Assembly: GCA_034620365.1 (NCBI GenBank)
Contig: JAQGEQ010000237.1
Span: 206,001-270,000 of the forward strand
DNA: 64,000 bases
Direction: 5' to 3'
Origin: Pegea sp. RAD2-039
Lineage: Eukaryota; Chordata; Thaliacea; Salpida; Salpidae
Shown: positions 37,500 through 49,119 of the stretch, in pieces
Position numbering within the stretch: the stretch's first letter is position 1
Layout of the letters: each line of letters starts with the position of its first letter
Notes under the pieces: model-generated
Seen by the model: only the letters and a program-made list of their open reading frames with translations
Told to the model about the DNA's origin: nothing
Database searches by the model: none
Translations under genes and position numbers: made by a program

Positions 37500-38020
37500 T
37501 CTAAGATTGCTAATTGATCTTTTGTCTAATTATTCTGATTCTTTCAACTTTAAGTAAATCGTTGGAACAGAATCATAAAGAACCTTCAAAGAATGATTCT
37601 AATCCTGAAACTGATCTCGACAATAAACAAAATAAATCAGATGGTAATGGAAGAGGAAGTTATAATGGCATAAAAAGGTCCATTAGTGGTGGACCAGGTG
37701 TCGGTGGAAATGGTTTTGGTGGTACTGGACTGAGTAGTACTGGAGGAGCAGGTTATGGGGGTGTTGGAATCGGTGGAGCTGGGTTTGGGGGCCTTAGTGG
37801 TATTCGAGAAGTTGGTGGTAGTGAAGGTCTTGGTACTCCTGGTTTTGGTATAGGAATTAATGGTTACGGTGGGATAGGTATCGGTGGTAGTAGTTTTGGT
37901 GGTTAGGGTGGTAGAGGTGTTGGTGGTAATGGTTTTGGGGTCACTATCTCAACTGAATATGGTAATAAAAATTTCGGCCCTTATAAGGAAATTTTGAATA
38001 GCTGTGTAGCAAATTTTTGG
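37500..38020 (+). pseudogene. Truncated copy of glycine-rich gene D
   Basis: A near-identical copy in inverted orientation of the gene at 47097-47842. Similarity begins a few codons into the signal peptide (the ATG-AAA-AAG start is lost; TTGATCTTTTGTCTAATTAT remains) and ends within the first Cys codons near 38018. An in-frame TAG at 37904-37906 replaces the CAG of the GDQGG segment. It has no promoter, start codon or second exon. It sits between the outer and inner left palindrome arms, where the right side has no equivalent, so it looks like a later insertion of about 0.5 kb. Confidence 0.88.
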
Positions 38021-38774
38021 GCGAATTGGTATTAAGTTGGATTCATTTCAAGTCACCAGTTAGTTTACAATTTAAATTGTAAAATTAATGTTTATAAAAA
38101 AATCCTTTTTTATTTTAAAATTAAGTAAGTATATAGAGACATTTAAACCAACATTTTAACAAATTCAAAAGGGCAATCTACATTTACTACTTTTTAAATC
38201 TTTTTTAAAAGTCTACAAAAATCTATTGTTTAAAAAACCATCAAGATATACTTGAAGAGTTTTCTCAGACAGAAAAATTAGCTTGAGATAAGGATGGGAT
38301 TAAAAAACAAATTATTTTTAATTCAACTTGTCATAAGTATGCTTGAGTCAGTGATTATCTCATAAAAATCTAACATAAAACTTTCAAAAGTCTGAGGCTA
38401 AAACTTTGTAGCAATTTCTAGATAAATAAAATTATTTTAAACAATTATAAAATATAAATTAACAATTTTAAATATTAGAGTCTTTCGGAAGTTAAAAAAA
38501 GTGACTCATATTTGGGAGTAAAAAAACTTTTAGATGTTTAAACAGATTTTAACTAAACCGAAAAAATATTTTAGTTTTCATGAGTTTATCGATTAAGATA
38601 CACATTAACAAGTTTATCTTTTTCTGCATGGTTGCCATTAATTACACCCGACAACCATCTTACCAACTTTTAATTGAAAATATTTAATTGCAAATTAATC
38701 GATGATGATTCATTTTATTATTTTAATCAAAACTTCTCGTTTACATCATCATTTACTTTGTTCATCAGTAAATA

Positions 38775-39624
38775 TTAATTAGAAATCTTCTCTGTTTCTT
38801 CATCTCCCTTATGAAAATAGGAACCTTGAACACATCTAGCAACGCAGTGGAATGTATTTTTTCCAATATAAGTGTAACCACACTTTTGACATGATTTTCT
38901 CGAAAAGTTGAAATGGTTATCTGCATTTTGGTTTAAAAAAGAAAATTAGAAAAATTCAATATGAAAACTTTTAGTTAAAAATATACTTACGATGAAAACA
39001 ACTTTTTCCACAAGGAAAATGGCAAACGGGATGTCGACAACCACCACATTTTCGTAAACAACTATGTAGAAGTGGCCAATAAGTTCCATAATAATGAGTT
39101 CCATAGCTGTTTCCTCCAATACCATTTCCTCCATACCCATTACCACCATTGCCACCATTATTACCATTACCACCAACACCAGTACCACCATAACCATTAC
39201 CTCCCTTATCACTATACACTTCCTCATCACCAGTACCAGTACCACCAACACCAGTACCTCCGTGCCCATTACCACCATTACCACCATTATTACCATTACC
39301 ACCTACACCAGTACCACCATAACCATTACCTCCAGTACCACCATGACCCCAATGAGGATAATGACCCCAATGATGACCATGTCCGTGACCATTACCACCA
39401 ACACCAGTTCCACCATACCCATTACCACCATTACCACCATTATTACCATTTCCTCCTACACCAGTACCACCATAACCATTACCTCCAGTACCACCATGAC
39501 CCCAATAAGGATGATATCTACGAAGGACGACTACATCTTCTTGATCACTTTCTTTCGCGAGAGGTGAAGATGTACTCAAGGTTACTAGAACCATGAATGT
39601 TAGACAGGAAACCAGCAGCTTCAT
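38775..39624 (-). CDS. Glycine-rich secreted protein B, 259 aa
   Basis: Coding exons 38991-39624 and 38775-38920, joined in phase 1 by a GT-AG intron. ATG 39624 (MKLLVSCLTFMVLVTLSTSS, signal peptide) is preferred over the upstream non-ATG codon. After an acidic propeptide-like stretch (AKESDQEDVVV) come GGTGGNGYGGTGVGGNGNNG repeats, an HGHGHHWGHYPHWGH insert and a DEEVYSDK insert. The C-terminus has two Cys clusters: CLRKCGGCRHPVCHFPCGKSC in exon 1 and CQKCG...CVARC in exon 2. Mirror paralog of protein C. A secreted structural or adhesive role (silk, cement, cuticle) would fit the composition, but nothing in the sequence proves it. Confidence 0.87.
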
Positions 39625-39933
39625 ATTTTTGTTGATCAATCTAAAAAAACAAATTGTTTTGGATTAATCCTTAAATTCAAGTTTCAATTTGGTTTGATCT
39701 GTCATTATAAAGTTTACAAAAATATTATTCATGGAGGAAAAATTCAAATCAAATTTTGAAAGTTTAAATTAAATTCTAGCGCTTGAAGCAAAAGTTGATT
39801 TTTTTAAAGATTATGTTTTAATTATGAAATAATTCAACGAAGAAATTTACAGAAAATATTGGTTTAAATTCACAAATAAAGCATCATCTTTGTAAACTAG
39901 TTCAGAATACCAACTTGTTGCTTGAACACTTAC

Positions 39934-40050
39934 CTAGTTGCTCGTTGGCAAGGAAATATTGCTTTACAATTTCAGGGTTTGCATTTATAGCTTTAACTTG
40001 TATTCAACAGATATTAATCACTTACATTAGATTAATTTTTACTTCCTTAA
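39934..40050 (-). promoter_or_regulatory. Promoter and untranslated exon of gene B
   Basis: Minus strand: shared element TTAAGGAAGTAAAA...CTAATGTAAG (40050-40021), TATAAAT (39989-39983), and an untranslated exon ending in CAACTAG|GTAAGT at 39934. The acceptor TTTTTTTAG just upstream of the ATG joins it to the coding exon. Confidence 0.75.
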
Positions 40051-40121
40051 ATTGAACTTTAAGTGAATTGGGAGAAATATGAAAGTGAAGCAGGGTATGT
40101 AGATAAGGAAGTTTTTAAAGT

Positions 40122-40535
40122 AGACACAAAGTAATGTTGTTGTTTTCATGAATTTTATAAACAAGATGAAAAGGAAATTTACAGCTTGTAGGTATTAGAT
40201 CTGTTAAAATGATTAACAACAGTTGTTCTTGTTATTGTAGTTTCAATTATTTTAATAAGTATTGTTATTGTTAAAAATGTTTGTTTTTGCTGATTTATAA
40301 ATTTAGAATATACTTTTCCAATTTCTTTTATGTTTATTTATATAATTTAGTAATTAGTGTTTAGTATTATTTATGTAAGTAGACACAAATTAATGTTGTT
40401 GTTTTTATGGTTTTATAAAATTAAAAAAAAACTAAAAGTTTGTAGGTATTAGATCTTTGGAAATGGTTAACACCATTTCTCTGTGTTGCTATAGCTTCAA
40501 TTATTTCAACAAATATTGTTGTTAAGAATAAATAT
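40122..40535. repeat. Diverged direct repeat
   Basis: About 165 bp starting at GTAGACACAAAGTAATGTTG (40122-40290) is repeated with changes from 40378 to about 40535. The second copy lies outside the palindrome arm. Confidence 0.7.
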
Positions 40536-40565
40536 TTTGTTATTTATTTAATGATTTTCAATTTT

Positions 40566-40925
40566 CAGTGGTTATTTTCGTCAGTGAACATCATCAATTC
40601 TCCATCTAGATAGTTACCCCGCTACCAAGCGGGAGTTTACTAGAATTCGAATCTAGGTGGATATATATTTGTGACAAGTCCAAAAACCCTTAGGTAGGCC
40701 TTATTAGTGTGGTTAATGACTGCACTTCTAGGAGACGCAAAACTCCGAATTTAAAAGCGGAGTTGGAGCCTCGTAGGCAGCTTGTCACTGTACTCAGTGT
40801 CGTTCTGACAACTCCTGCGACGTTAGCTGGATGTAGCTGCATCAGTCCTTCTGTTCCGCTGCATACTTTGTTGGCGTGGAGAGTGGAATCCTGCTTTATG
40901 GCCAACAACTAGATAACTTCTGTCC
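40566..40925. other. GC-rich hairpin-forming island, unidentified
   Basis: Base composition here is close to balanced, in sharp contrast to the surrounding AT-rich DNA. Visible structure: hairpin CCCGCT/AGCGGG with an ACCA loop (40618-40633); a perfect 5-bp stem CTAGA/TCTAG around ATTCGAA (40640-40656), resembling a tRNA T-arm or Pol III B box; CAGTGGTTA (40566-40574), resembling a tRNA A-box region; and a 7-bp hairpin AACTCCG/CGGAGTT (40741-40764). ORFs of 67 and 72 codons overlap on opposite strands without recognisable protein features. A tRNA-derived SINE-like element or a structured RNA gene are both possible. Confidence 0.4.
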
Positions 40926-40929
40926 TGGC

Positions 40930-42700
40930 TTATGTATACATGTCATATATATTAGTAGTAACTCAACTACTTTTTAATTCTCTTTACAGACAATGGGTTT
41001 AATCCAAATAATAACAGTTAGTCAAAATATTTCCACCTCTTAATAAAACATCCTTTAAACCGAACAGGTCTCCCGGAACACTCTTATTAAGTTTCTTCAT
41101 CTCCTGTGAATTAAAAGACTGAGGAACTCATCATATGAATTATTTGTACAAGTTTTATTTAGCCACCTTATATCAGATTCCCGAATATTGTAAGGTCAGT
41201 AAAAGTTGATTGCTGTTCCAACTTTCTAATAAAACCACTTCCACATGTCCCAAGTTAGAGTTCAACTCCTCTGTATGGAGTCTTCATGTTGAAAAGATAT
41301 TTAAAAGCTTTAATCTGTTCAAAGATTATTTAATTTTTTCTTAGATGTGGCAAACCCTTTTCCTTATACTGAAATCGTCTCTATAAGCTGTGAAATCCTG
41401 ACAATATTGACATTTAATTCCGACCTTTATCAGTAATAGTTATTTATCTTAAACCTTTGCAGTATTTCTATTTTTCTACCTTACTTATTTTAAACTGTGA
41501 AATTTGAGACCATTTGCTTTCTGCAAATATATTGTTTTGTCAACCATAAAAGTTTTATATTTACAATCGAAGCATTGATAAAATAAATAAAATTTGTAAA
41601 AATATTAAAACATTTAATGAAAACTAAATTTGAGAAATGATAGAAATCAAAACATCAACATAAAAATATTTTGTAAACTTCAAAACTTTTTAGTGATTTA
41701 TAATTATTTTTTGTTTATTAAAACAATAACAAATGATACCAAGAAAAAAGTATTAATGTTTTATAATTTATTTATTGTTATTCTATAAAATACAAAGAAA
41801 ATCTTATATTTTATATAATCTTAATTTTTTGTCTAGATTTCCTATCTATGACTTAAATGAAGTTGAAACGGGGCTTTTTTATAAAAAGTTTTAACTTTCA
41901 ATGAAACTATTTTTAGTAGAATTTAATTACACAAATATATAATCAGTTTAATTCTCAAATCTAACTTAAATTTGTTTATATTTTTTGCTTAATATCAAAA
42001 TTTACATTCACATATTTTTGTTTAAAATAGTAATTTTTATAAAAAAAATAATAGTTTATTTTTTAATGAACTGTAAAACCTATAGGGATTATGAACTGTA
42101 AGTTTTAATTAAATATTTAAAAAAAATATTTATGATTAGAAAATAGACTTTTTTAAATGACAAAGTCACATCTTTTTTTTGTAACCCTTATTACTGCTTC
42201 ATAAAATTAAACTTTATACATAAATTAAAAAAAAAGTATTTAAACTTTTAAGATTGTTAACATATAAAAAACGCAAATTTAAAGGGGCCTAATATCACAT
42301 ACAGAATATCTCTATGTTCAATAAAAAAAGTTGTTAGAGAATCAACAAAAGATTAGCTGTAAAATCTAGTATTGTTGAGTTTTTAATTTAGGGTAAATAA
42401 ACCCATTTTAGTACCATTTCGCCCATAGAAAATAAAACTTGGAAATTATATTAACAACGACTAAGAAAGAAAGAATCTTTGTAGGGTGTCTATTAACAAT
42501 TATTTTTCTTTTTGTTCAAGTTTTTAGTGAGAGAATAGTTTATGGACGATGTCTTCTTTCTGGGTTTTAAACATTTAAATTTCAAATAGATATGTATTTT
42601 TTAAAAGAAAATCTTGGTTAATGAGTTTTAGTGTGATTAAAAAATAAACGAGTTATTAACGACATCTCAGTGCTACTGTTCAAGATTATCATCTTTTTTA
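40930..42700. other. Rest of the palindrome spacer
   Basis: No ORF above background. Base composition falls back to AT-rich after about 41.5 kb. Nothing recognised. Confidence 0.5.
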
Positions 42701-43007
42701 AGTAAATTATATAAATAAACATGAAAAAAATTTCAATTAGAAAAGTATATTCCAAATTTATAAATCAGCAAAAACAAACATTTTTAACAATAACAATACT
42801 TATTAAAATAATTGAAACTACAATAACAAGAACAACTGTTGTTAATCATTTTAACAGATCTAATATCTACAAGCTGTAAATTTCCTTTTCATCTTGTTTA
42901 TGAAATCCATGAAAACAACAACATTACTTTGTGTCTACTTTAAAAACTTCCTTATCTACATACCCTACTTCACTTTCATATTTCTCCCAATTCACTTAAG
43001 GTTCAAT

Positions 43008-43124
43008 TTAAGGAAGTAAAAATTAATCTAATGTAAGTGATTAATATCTGTTGAAAACAAGTTAAAGCTATAAAAGCAAACCCTGAAATTGTAAAGCAAT
43101 ATTTCCTTGCCAACGAGCAACTAG
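43008..43124 (+). promoter_or_regulatory. Promoter and untranslated exon of gene C
   Basis: Shared element TTAAGGAAGTAAAA...CTAATGTAAG (43008-43036), TATAAAAG at 43069-43076, and an untranslated exon ending CAACTAG|GTAAGT at 43124. The acceptor at 43416-43417 precedes the coding start. Mirror of the gene B promoter. Confidence 0.78.
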
Positions 43125-43433
43125 GTAAGTGTTCAAGCAACAAGCTGGTATTCTTAACTAGTTTAGAAAGATGATGCTTTATTTGTGAATTTAAACCAAT
43201 AGTTTCTGTAAAATTCTTCGTTGAATTATTTCATAATTAAAACATAATCTTTAAAGAAATTAACTTTTGCTTCAAGCGCTAGAATTTAGTTTAAACTTTC
43301 AAAATTTGATTTGATTTTTTCCTCCATGAATAATATTTTTGTAAACTTTATAATGACAGGTCAAACCAAATTGAAACTTGAATTTAAGGATTAATCCAAA
43401 ACAATTTGTTTTTTTAGATTGATCAACAAAAAT

Positions 43434-44565
43434 ATGAAGCTGCTGATATCCTGTCTAACATTCATGGTTCTAGTAACCTTGAGTACATCTTCACCTCTCG
43501 CGAAAGAAAGTGATCAAGAAGATGTAGTCGTCCATCGTAGATATCATCCTTATTGGGTTCATGGTGGTACTGGAGGTAATGGTTATGGTGGTACTGGTGT
43601 AGGAGGAAATGGTAATAATGGTGGTAATGGTGGTAATGGATATGGTGGAACTGGTGTTGGTGGTAATGGTCACGGACATGGTCATCATTGGGGTCATTAT
43701 CCTCATTGGGGTCATGGTGGTACTGGAGGTAATGGTTATGGTGGTACTGGTGTAGGTGGTAATGGTAATAATGGTGGTAATGGTGGTAATGGGCACGGAG
43801 GTACTGGTGTTGGTGGTACTGGTACTGGTGATGAAGAAGTGTATAGTGATAAGGGAGGTAATGGTTATGGTGGTACTGGTGTAGGAGGAAATGGTAATAA
43901 TGGTGGTAATGGTGGTAATGGGTATGGTGGAACTGGTGTTGGTGGTAATGGTCACGGACATGGTCATTATTGGGGTCATTATCCTCATTGGGGTCATGGT
44001 GGTACTGGAGGTAATGGTTATGGTGGTACTGGTGTAGGTGGTAATGGTAATAATGGTGGTAATGGTGGTAATGGGCACGGAGGTACTGGTGTTGGTGGTA
44101 CTGGTACTGGTGATGAAGAAGTGTATAGTGACAAAGGAGGTAATGGCTATGGTGGTACTGGTGTAGGTGGTAATGGTAATAATGGTGGCAATGGTGGTAA
44201 TGGGTATGGAGGAAATGGTATTGGAGGAAACAGCTATGGAGCTCATTATTATGGAACTTATTGGTCACTTCTACATAGTTGTTTACGAAAATGTGGTGGT
44301 TGTCGACATCCCGCTTGCCATTTTCCTTGTGGAAAAAGTTGTTTTCATCGTAAGTATATTTTTAACCAAAAGTTTTCATATTGAATTTTTCTAATTTTCT
44401 TTTTTAAACCAAAATGCAGATAACCATTTCAACTTTTGGACAAAATCATGTCAAAAGTGTGGTTACACTTATATTGGAAAAAATACATTCCACTGCGTTG
44501 CTAGATGTGTTCAAGGTTCCTATTTTCATAAGGGAGATGAAGAAACAGAGAAGATTTCTAATTAA
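43434..44565 (+). CDS. Glycine-rich secreted protein C, 353 aa
   Basis: Exons 43434-44349 and 44420-44565, phase-1 intron. Same build as protein B: signal peptide MKLLISCLTFMVLVTLSTSS, acidic stretch, GGNGYGGTGVGGNGNNGG repeats, His/Trp insert (HGHGHHWGHYPHWGH), DEEVYSDK insert and the two-part cysteine module. It has one extra copy of the whole ~99-residue block containing the His/Trp and DEEVYSDK inserts, which explains the length difference from B. The palindrome mirror places B and C head to head, so both promoters face the spacer. Likely secreted and structural by composition only. Confidence 0.88.
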
Positions 44566-44866
44566 TATTTACTGATGAACAAAGTAAATGATGATGTAAA
44601 CGAGAAGTTTTGATTAAAATAATAAAATGAATCATCATCGATTAATTTGCAATTAAATATTTTCAATTAAAAGTTAGTAAGATGGTTGTCGGGTGTAATT
44701 AATGGCAACCATGCAGAAAAAGATAAACTTGTTAATGTGTATCTTAATCGATAAGCTCATGAAAACTAAGATATTTTTTCGGATTAGTCCAAATTTGTTT
44801 AAACATCTAAAATTTTTTTGCTCCGAAGTATGAGTAGTTTTTTGTAACTTCCGAAAGACTGTAAGT

Positions 44867-45689
44867 TAGGAGTTCCTGATACTTTCCGGGATATTTACTA
44901 ACATTGACTTAAACCAGATGGTCTTACTTTATGTCAGATTGTGAATTAGTCAAAATTCTTCCTCTAACTTAATTTTTTCCTTTTCGTTTTATCTCAGATT
45001 ATTTTTTTGACTGAAAGATTTCTTATAAAGTTTCCTGATAATAGAATATTGCAGAATGTAAAAAGTGTTGGTTTAGAAAATAAATTAAATTGATTTTAAT
45101 ATTATAAAACAAGTTTAAAATTTTTCGATCATAAACTAAAAGGTGAAAAAAGTAAAAATCCAATTTAAACTCCGAAAGGTTTATCTATGAAACTTGACTT
45201 CCTTTTTAAAGAGGTTTTAGTAGTTATTTTACAAACTTTTGTAAACTTAATTTTAAAAAATGTTTAAGTACTACAAATAAGGTTAATATATATAAATAAA
45301 AATTAATAATTTAAAAAACCTTTTATTTTTCAAAAAAAATGATAATTGGTCATAATAAGGTGAAACAAAAAACAAGCAAAAAGCTTTTATGAAATTTAAT
45401 TGCTACTTAGCTATTCAAAATCATGCAATTTAGACTTTTACTTTATTAAAATCTATTTTTTTAGTTCCATTATATCTAGGGTTTTTGTCATTAAACTGCA
45501 ATACTAGAATGTGTTTTCACTCATTAATAGCTAAGTTAATTATAAAAAAGAAGTTAAAGCAAATTTTTTAAAACAGATTGCTTGAAATTATCTCCAAGTT
45601 ATTTCTCAGTCTAAGAACTCAACGTAGTAGCGAAACAAACAACCAAAAAAAGAAAAGCATTTCATCTTTTACGTTTGTTGAAATAGAGG
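44867..45689. other. Intergenic between palindrome arms
   Basis: No supported gene. On the left side the corresponding interval is longer because of the gene D fragment. Confidence 0.5.
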
Positions 45690-46382
45690 AGCTTATAGAC
45701 AAACTAATTGGGAATTATCAGATCCATTTGTAAATAAATGTTTATTATACTAGAAAAATTAATTGCTGACAAATTTAATGCTTCTCAATATCTAATATCA
45801 AAGTGAAAGATTATTCAAAAAGCTTTTCATCATTTCCACCGATTAAAAAATTAAAACTGGAATCTACTTATACAGGATATAAGTTGTGAGTCACTTTCTA
45901 AGGTGACTGTTAACAGTTGCTTTCTTCTTTGTTGGTGACAAACAAAACTCAATGTTGTTTCCTGTTTTGTGATCTACAAGTGTTGTGTGGCAAATGATTG
46001 GGAAAAGTAATGTTTATAGTTTGATAAAAAGAAGCAAATAGATTGAAGTTAGTTAAGTTCATGTCTTAAATACAAAGAAGAATCACTGCTTGATCTGAGC
46101 TATTTGAAAGTTTTATTATTTAAAGTAATTAATGATTTATATATTAACAAGATAGATAAATAAACTAATATTTTTAAGTTAACTGAATAATTCTTAAATA
46201 TAAACAACAAAGTTATTAACTTTTAAAAGTAAAATCTCTCATGTAGATCCTTTCTCAATTATATCTGGAGAAAACTAAGAAAACAATTACGTGGTTTTTA
46301 TGTCAACTGTAAATTAAGGAAAGATAAAATTAAACTTTTACTGAAATGGTTTGCTTATTTAATAAAATCTAAACTAAAAATG
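45690..46382. repeat. Outer right arm of the palindrome
   Basis: Reverse complement of 36345-37037. Confidence 0.85.
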
Positions 46383-47090
46383 TTCAAAGTGAATTAAAGT
46401 TATTTAATTTTATGTGTTGAATTAGAAAACAAATAATAACCTGATACGAAGCCTCTTAGTCACTCATCAGTCAAAGATTTAATGTTTTATCGGAATTAAC
46501 AACAAACAAAACAAAAGAACTTTTTATTAAACAAATATTTTGTCTTTATTTATTTACATTTATTAACAGGAAGCTCTTTTAAAGATTCATTCAGAAAAAA
46601 TAACTTTAATTTAATTTAGATATTTACATCTGGCAGTTAAACATTCCTGGATAAAAAAATTTAGACAGATAATAAATGAATTTGTTAAGTATTTAGTCGA
46701 TTAGTAAACACAAAAAAAGAAATCTGTTGTTCTAATCTTCCTACAACTAATTAATTTTCAATAATTTTAAAGCATATTTTTGAATTTAGCTTAATCACTG
46801 TTTAATTAACTTTACAAATCTATCTGATTATTTAAAACAATTTCTTATCAAATTATACTCCAAGATAATATGTTGATAATAAACTATAAAGTAATTTATT
46901 TTATCAAATTTATTCTTATTGTTATAAACTATTTGTGTACAGATCTTAAGCTTTCTTATCCTATATAGATAACTTTGTCTTTGTATTTTATTAGATAACT
47001 TTTAGAGAAGTCAAAATTTTATTGTCATTTGTTTGATTATAGATTTTATTGATCTTCAATATATACAATCAATCAAGTAAAAGCTCTTTT
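46383..47090. other. Intergenic, no gene seen
   Basis: AT-rich, includes the 3' flank of gene D. Nothing recognised. Confidence 0.5.
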
Positions 47091-47096
47091 TGAAGT

Positions 47097-47842
47097 TTAG
47101 AATCTGTTTCCTGCAAAACATCCAGATATGCAGTTGTAACAATATCCTCCCAGAAAGGCACTGACACAAAACCGACAAGAATACGAAAATAACTCTGCTT
47201 GTCTTCCTAGATTCAATTAAAAACAATTATAATAATAAAATAATTATTTTAAAAAGAAATTATTAACTTACGTTTTATACAATCACGTTTACATGGCTTC
47301 ATACAATTGAAATAAGGGTGACAAATTTTACAATTTGCTAAACAACCATTCAAAATTTCCTTATAAGGACCGAAATTGTTATTACCATATTCAGTTGAGA
47401 TAGTGACCCCAAAACCATTACCACCAACACCTCTACCACCCTGATCACCAAAACTACTACCACCGATACCTATCCCACCGTAACCATTAATTCCTATACC
47501 AAAACCAGGAGTACCAAGACCTTCACTACCACCAACATCTCGAATACCACTAAGGCCCCCAAACCCAGCTCCACCGATTCCAACACCCCCATAACCTGCT
47601 CCTCCATCACCACCCAGTCCAGTACCACCAAAACCATTTCCACCGACACCTAGTCCACCACTAATGGACCTTTTTATGCCATTATAACTTCCTCTTCCAT
47701 TACCATCTGATTTATTTTGTTTATTGTCGAGATCAGTTTCAGGATTAGAATCATTCTTTGAAGGTTCTTCATGATTCTGTTCCAACGATTTACTTAAAGT
47801 TGAAAGAATCGAAATAATTAGACAAAAGATCAACTTTTTCAT
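47097..47842 (-). CDS. Glycine-rich secreted protein D, 226 aa
   Basis: Exons 47272-47842 and 47097-47206, phase-1 intron within the cysteine module as in B, C and E. Signal peptide MKKLIFCLIISILSTLSKS, then a charged Asn/Asp/Lys-rich linker of about 45 residues, a shorter glycine body (GVGGNGFGGTGLGGDGG, GGIGIGGSSFG), then CLANCKICHPYFNCMKPCKRDC and, in exon 2, CRFCVSAFLGGYCYNCISGC. TATA box 48205-48215 and shared element 48251-48283 lie upstream on the minus strand. A broken inverted copy is at 37500-38020. Confidence 0.87.
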
Positions 47843-48204
47843 TTTGAGATTAATGAATCTAAAGTAAAGAGTAAAAAGTTGATTAATTTTTAAATAATTT
47901 TTCTAATTATTTATTAAATTGTTTTTTTTTCTAATATTTTACGACAAACCTAAAGATAGACATATTTCTAATATTTAATTTTTAATTTTAATTCTTACTA
48001 TCAGCAATAAAAACGAAAAAAAAATTCAAATGGAAGATCAATTTTATAAAATACTAATTCTATAAACTCTACTAATTGAAATTCTTGATGAAAATCATTT
48101 GAAACAGAGAAAAAAAAACAAGAAAATAAGTTATTTAGTTTAAAGTATAATTTAAAAGCTAAAAGATAGTGTTGTAAGAAATATTAACCCAAATTTGTAT
48201 CATT

Positions 48205-48283
48205 GCTTATATAGCTTGAGAAAATGTTATTTAATTTCAACAGTTGTAAGCAAGTTACATTATCTATTTCTTCACTTCCTTAA
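48205..48283 (-). promoter_or_regulatory. Promoter of glycine-rich gene D
   Basis: Minus strand: TTAAGGAAGTGAAG...ATAATGTAACTTG (48283-48251), then GCTATATAAGC (48215-48205). A CTTTAG acceptor precedes the ATG at 47842, so an untranslated first exon is again likely. Confidence 0.68.
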
Positions 48284-48299
48284 TCTAAACTTGAGTCAG

Positions 48300-49080
48300 T
48301 ATCTGTCACAAAGTGCACGACATTGAAAATATTGAAATCTAGAAAAGTGCTTTTAGAAATATGTTGTTTATTTCATAGAGATGCAAATGAAAGTTTTAAT
48401 AAAATGAAGATTAAACTGAAAATGTTTGATAAGTTGCATTTTCCATATATTTAAATATACAAAATAAAAGTTCTATAAACAACTTTTATGGTTGCATTTA
48501 CAAGACCATTTGTTTAATTTTAAATTGTGTTTATTAAAAGAAACTAATTTGGCAAAAAATAATCTTAAAAAGATGAAATTTGGTTATATTGTAATAAAAC
48601 TTGTTTGAACACTAACTTTTTTTTCATTAAATTAATTTAACAAATTCCATCATTAATTATTTGTTTCAAATTATTTCAAAGTTTATCATTAAAATAGATT
48701 TAAATAAGGCATGTTTGCAAACTTACAAAATAGTCTTTTTAATTTTATTAACACCTAACTGCTTAGAGTAGAGTTAGATGTATTTTATAAATTACTAATT
48801 GACTCAATTGCTGCAAAACATGTTACTAGTAACTATATTTTACTAGAATAAACCCAAAACAGCACTTTAAAATAATAAAAAGGTGAATAAGAAGTTTCCA
48901 TACACAATGAGTAAGATATGAATCATTCTTTTGTGTTTTAATTATTGTTTTCTACATTTTACAAGTTAATGAGAAATATCCTATCAATGGTTTTAATGTT
49001 TCCGCCTCGCTGTAAGTTTTATGTTCTTTTCAAAAAACTTCCTTGTGTAACTTAAAAGCTTTCTCTGTTTTGAATTAGGC
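48300..49080. other. Intergenic, no gene seen
   Basis: AT-rich, no supported feature. Confidence 0.5.
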
Positions 49081-49084
49081 TTGA

Positions 49085-49117
49085 TTAAAGGAAGTAAATT
49101 CCTAACTAATGTAGCTG
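49085..49117 (+). promoter_or_regulatory. Orphan copy of the shared upstream element
   Basis: TTAAAGGAAGTAAA followed by CTAACTAATGTAGCTG, matching the element upstream of genes A to E. No glycine-rich coding sequence follows within 3.5 kb, so it may mark a lost family member or act on gene E from a distance. Confidence 0.55.
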
Positions 49118-49119
49118 GT

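Larger units (their letters stand above)
38480..40349. repeat. Inner left arm of the palindrome
   Basis: Reverse complement of 42703-44866. It contains all of glycine-rich gene B with its promoter and flanks. The right arm is about 295 bp longer, mostly because of extra coding repeats in gene C. Confidence 0.9.
42703..44866. repeat. Inner right arm of the palindrome
   Basis: Reverse complement of 38480-40349, carrying glycine-rich gene C. Non-coding parts on both sides of the gene also match, so the duplication was genomic. Confidence 0.9.

Noticed and set aside
39072..39596. His/Tyr-rich and Thr/Ser/Ile-rich ORFs opposite gene B (also 43462-44268 and 43491-44246 opposite gene C)
   Set aside because: They are antisense and off-frame readings of the glycine-codon repeats. 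No start context, signal peptide or splice support; their periodicity follows the real gene.
40640..40656. Calling a tRNA gene at the GC-rich island
   Set aside because: Only a T-arm-like hairpin is convincing; acceptor stem, D-arm and a 7-nt anticodon loop at correct spacing are not found.
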